Assembly (NCBI RefSeq): GCF_024868665.1
Contig: NC_079902.1
Span: 14,787,154-14,851,153 of the forward strand
DNA from: Triplophysa rosa
Lineage: Eukaryota > Chordata > Actinopteri > Cypriniformes > Nemacheilidae
DNA: 64,000 nucleotides
Direction: 5' to 3'
The position numbers and the translations under genes were made by a program. Under the pieces are notes generated by a model that was not told the origin of the DNA, ran no database searches, and saw nothing but the letters and a program-made list of their open reading frames with translations. The first letter of the stretch is position 1. Each line of letters begins with the position of its first letter. Of the stretch, positions 60,749 to 64,000 are shown piece after piece.

Positions 60749-60986
60749 ATGGATGTCAAGTTTGCATACTTAAGATTTCATAGGATTAAAAATAGGCATT
60801 CATTAGAATAAACAGTATTATTCTTTGGATATATCTGGTAATTTAAAATCTAACTTTAATAAACTACATGGATGTCAGTTTTGCAATATTTAAGATTTAA
60901 TAGGATCAAAAATAGCCATTCAATTTTGAATAAAGAGTATTCTTTGGATATATACGTATATATATATATTTAAAATATAACTATAA
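60749..60986 (+). repeat. Tandem duplication, two units of about 119 bp
   Basis: Unit 1 (60749-60867) and unit 2 (60868-60986) both start ATGGATGTCA. They share TTAAGATTT, ATAGGAT(T/C)AAAAATAG, CATTCA and TATTCTTTGGATATAT in the same order, with about 15 percent differences and small indels. Unit 2 has gained an ATAT run near its end. Confidence 0.85.
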
Positions 60987-60989
60987 TTA

Positions 60990-63900
60990 ATGTATTGTGT
61001 TATAGTATAGTTTGTTAAATTATGTGCCAATGGTACAGTATCTGTGAATTTGTGACCATTTTGCTTTTGCTCCTAACATACCAGATCGCATATGACTGAA
61101 GCTTCCTATTTGTCATGGGCATGCTACAAAACTGCTTTTTAAATATTAAGAGTATTATAATCTAATATTAACTATAATATTAAGAATAAGTCTTATTCAC
61201 TGACTGGGTATCATGTAGTGCATTAAAACTGGCAATAGAAAGGGGTAAGAACCATTGATGTCACAAGCAAAACACTGTTAAATTATAATGAGTTCTAATG
61301 CGTTTCTAATGTCTTTAGCCGTGTCGTGTCGTGCCGATCCTGTCCGGTGTATATGTTTTTACTTACTTAGTATTAGATCTTACTAGAACATGAAATATAT
61401 GGAAAGCTCTGGTGATGTGTAAAAGTGTGTGTGCTCATTTCAGTTGTCTCAAGCACTCGTGGTAACTGGCTAGAATTATACTTCATAGTGTTATGCTGCC
61501 GGGTATCTTTCCTGCTTGCTGTCATTAGAAAGTACATTGTGTCTTGCTCCTTTTCCTGCTGTGTCCCTCCTGATGTTATTCTGAGCTGCTGTTTGCCCAG
61601 CCAGTAACAGTGATGCTCATAGACATTTTTATTATTATTATTCTTACTTTGGTACTATTGTAGTTTTTTGTATAATGTAAGAAACTAGTTACCTACAACC
61701 TCGGTATGAAGGAGTTTATCTGCAGTCTGAGTTCACACTAAGACCAGGAATGTGCATTAATAAAATACTTACGGTCATTTTTATATATTTTTGTTGATGG
61801 TTTAAGATTTCGTTCACCTTCTTTTCCTTTTCAAGCCTTTACTTCGTGTTCCCAAAATGATTTCTTTCTCCCCTCTTCTATCCTCCTAAAGCAGTGTGTC
61901 GATTAATTAATAGCTGGCTAATTTAATTTTCCTAAAAGTAATAACTTGTTTAAGCACGAACACAGAGTGACAAGACAAAGTTCTAATCTGGCCAAAGTTT
62001 AATTAGTCTCGACGAGGTTTGCGTAAGTGCAGATGGGGGTCAGAGGGAGAGGACGCCGGATCGAATGACAGCCGAACACAGGGTTGGGAAAGGCAGCAGG
62101 GAGGGGAGGTAGAGGCTTCCATCAACTCTGCCTGTCTGCTTCCATCCGTGCCCAAGATCAGCCTGCTCTGGCACACAAGGGATTGTGGGATATGTTGGAG
62201 TGTCGGTGTTAACTGTCAAATAAAGACTGGTTTTCCCACTACTATCCCTCACACCTGTCACCCAGGGCAACCCGTGCATAGTGGCCGAGCGGTTGGCTCC
62301 CCTGGGCGGCTTTAAGGCACAGCCACAACTGGAAATCAATTGGCTGAGACTATTATGGAATGAAGTGAGGAGGAATATATTAGGGATTTACGTAGCGGGT
62401 TAATGGGTAAACAGCAGTGAGGTATTAACTACAATTTGGTCTCTTCCGATGATTGCACTGGACTGGAGGCATAAAATATTAACAATAATTTATACAATTA
62501 ATAAAATACTCTGTGTCTGTATTATATACTGTATACATTAAATTGCACGAAATGGAAGATTCAATTCAGATATCACTGAACGAATGCAAGGGCAAAGTGA
62601 GCTGGGTTACTAAATAATAGTTTGGATTTTTTCATTCCCTGATAGGCCAGTGGCCACACATAAAAAGCTTATTCTTATTCATTACTGTCATTCGGATCAA
62701 ATCATTATGACTCTTTCATATGAAAATCATCCACCTGCATGTCAAACAGGCATTCTTAACTACAATGAAACAGTCCGACAGACATTTTGACAGCTACACA
62801 ATTGGCCGCAGAATTCATTGGAAAACAGCTTGAACCTCGCATGTGTATTTCCATCCATATCACACCCCAAGGGCACTACAGTAGAATGAAAATGTTGTAA
62901 AGCAAATCCAGCCCTCCGTCACCAAAGAGCAGAGAGAAAGCGAGGAACCAGCCTTAACGCATCCTCCCTCTTTACTTTAGATGACAGCACCAAATGTCAG
63001 ATACTCATCTGGAAATAATTTCCATTCTATTATGGTGACAGGGGGCCAGCAGAATCTAATTAGCAGAAAAAAGTCCTGGAAAACCAGATTGGGGGTGATT
63101 GGTGATGGGGGCAGTGGTGCAGGGCAAACTCTCCAGCCTTCAGGCTCAGCGGGGGCTTGAACTGGAACTCGAAGAAGGGAGATAAGAGAAGGAGAGAGAG
63201 AGGTACTCAGGTGCAACGTGCCAGAGAGGAAAGTCTCTGTTGGTCTGTCGGAGCATAAACTTTGAATATTACTTGTTGAGTGATAGCAAACGAGTGAGAT
63301 GTAAGATAAAAGTGCAAAGAGCGGACAAAAATAAAACAAAATAAAAGAATTATTACTATTGCTTTGGATCATATTCTACAGTATGTATATTGAATGCCCC
63401 TTGTCCAATCAGATTAGATGAGTAAAACTATTGGATTATATAATATACATAACGATCAAAATTTAAGTGACTCGTGTTTTCTAATCCAGGCTTAAAAAAC
63501 AGAGACAAAGTTAACAAACATCCGCTGCCTCACATCAAAAAACCTTTCACAGAGCTCAGACATTTAGGGAAATAAATGTGTGTCCCCCGAGAACCTGCCA
63601 TTCTGCCTGTCCCCCTTTCACATCCGCACTATCAAACTAATCTAATGTCACGTTCAGTCGAAAGGTTAGGCTCAGCTTTTGCATTTATATTTTCCAGACA
63701 GAGAGTTTGACCTTTGCGGATCAAGTCGTTTTTTTCTCTCCTTGTGATGCCATCCAGCTTTACCAACCTCTAAAGTCAAGATTAGCATACATTACACAGA
63801 CTGGTTGAAGTGAACAAGGCAGAGAAGAATCTGTGGGGCTGTTTACGCAGCTTTGATTGACTGCGAATTATTTGTACCTTTTAGCCCATTTTTGGCTGGT

Positions 63901-64000
63901 TTGAAAAGAGTAATAAAAATTCTCTGGTTTCGATAAAATACTGCAGTCCAGCTCACTGCATTTTAATTGTATGTTTAAAGTGTTCTGTATTTCTTTTAGT
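60990..64000. other. Intronic sequence, nothing supported
   Basis: An ATT run lies at 61628-61642. Minus-strand frame 62977-63372 (131 codons) and the overlapping frames at 62019-62339 show no recognisable family. No terminal protocadherin exon was found. Confidence 0.45.

Larger units (their letters stand above)
15912..64000 (+). other. Intron downstream of the protocadherin exon (3' end outside the window)
   Basis: The expected next exon of PCDH7-type tails begins around DLRPLPDV and contains a Cys-rich stretch with CWMP. I found no such frame on the + strand. The 48 kb look intronic: simple repeats, SINEs and short DNA transposons with no sustained coding signal. A small undetected exon remains possible. 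Confidence 0.65.

Noticed and set aside
1..64000. CRISPR array, operon, rRNA gene or bacterial or phage genes
   Set aside because: No regularly spaced identical repeats, no ribosome-binding-site-linked genes and no rRNA-like sequence; the window is vertebrate intronic DNA.

Overview
The window looks like vertebrate nuclear DNA, most likely from a cyprinid or close cyprinoid fish (zebrafish, carp, barb and relatives). It is AT-rich, has almost no long open frames and many microsatellites. It is littered with short DNA transposons and tRNA-derived SINEs of types I know from cyprinid genomes. Species cannot be named from sequence alone.

Only one protein-coding segment is convincing: a 220-nt internal exon at 15692-15911 on the + strand. 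It has a good polypyrimidine tract, an AG acceptor and a GTAAGA donor. It encodes part of the cytoplasmic tail of a delta-1 protocadherin, starting with the CM3 motif RRVTF (a PP1 docking site). The tail matches my recollection of protocadherin-7 (PCDH7) best, with PCDH1 as the alternative. The flanking introns are at least 15.7 kb and 48.1 kb inside this window, which also fits PCDH7. Neither the large ectodomain exon nor the terminal exon was found here, so everything else is read as intron.

Layout. 1-15.7 kb: upstream intron with microsatellites, a GGAGA array (10.57 kb), an AT-rich block (11.0-11.4 kb), a SINE (12.7 kb) and a possible repeat just before the exon. 15.9-30 kb: downstream intron with a palindromic TTAA-flanked element (18.7 kb), a composite repeat block holding a broken hAT transposase tail (22.3-23.5 kb), a double TTTC array fused to a palindromic element (24.7-25.2 kb) and a second copy of that element (27.4 kb). 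30-47 kb: a 546-bp foldback element (30.6 kb), a SINE between 54-bp direct repeats (32.7-33.0 kb), two same-orientation CAAC...GTTG palindromic elements (36.0 and 37.8 kb) and scattered fragments. 48-59 kb: the densest transposon cluster, with a Tc1-like deletion derivative, several TTAA-flanked elements, an 835-bp hAT element with a perfect 8-bp target duplication, a 623-bp Harbinger-like element with TAA duplication, and an inverted pair of TTAAAGGTCCA elements. 60.7-61.0 kb: a 119-bp tandem duplication.

I found no operon, CRISPR array, rRNA gene, functional tRNA gene or clear promoter, and no evidence for a novel gene system. The interest lies in the lone regulatory-tail exon and the well-preserved structures of the mobile elements. 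Family names for repeats rest on visible termini, target duplications and memory of such families; no database search was possible.
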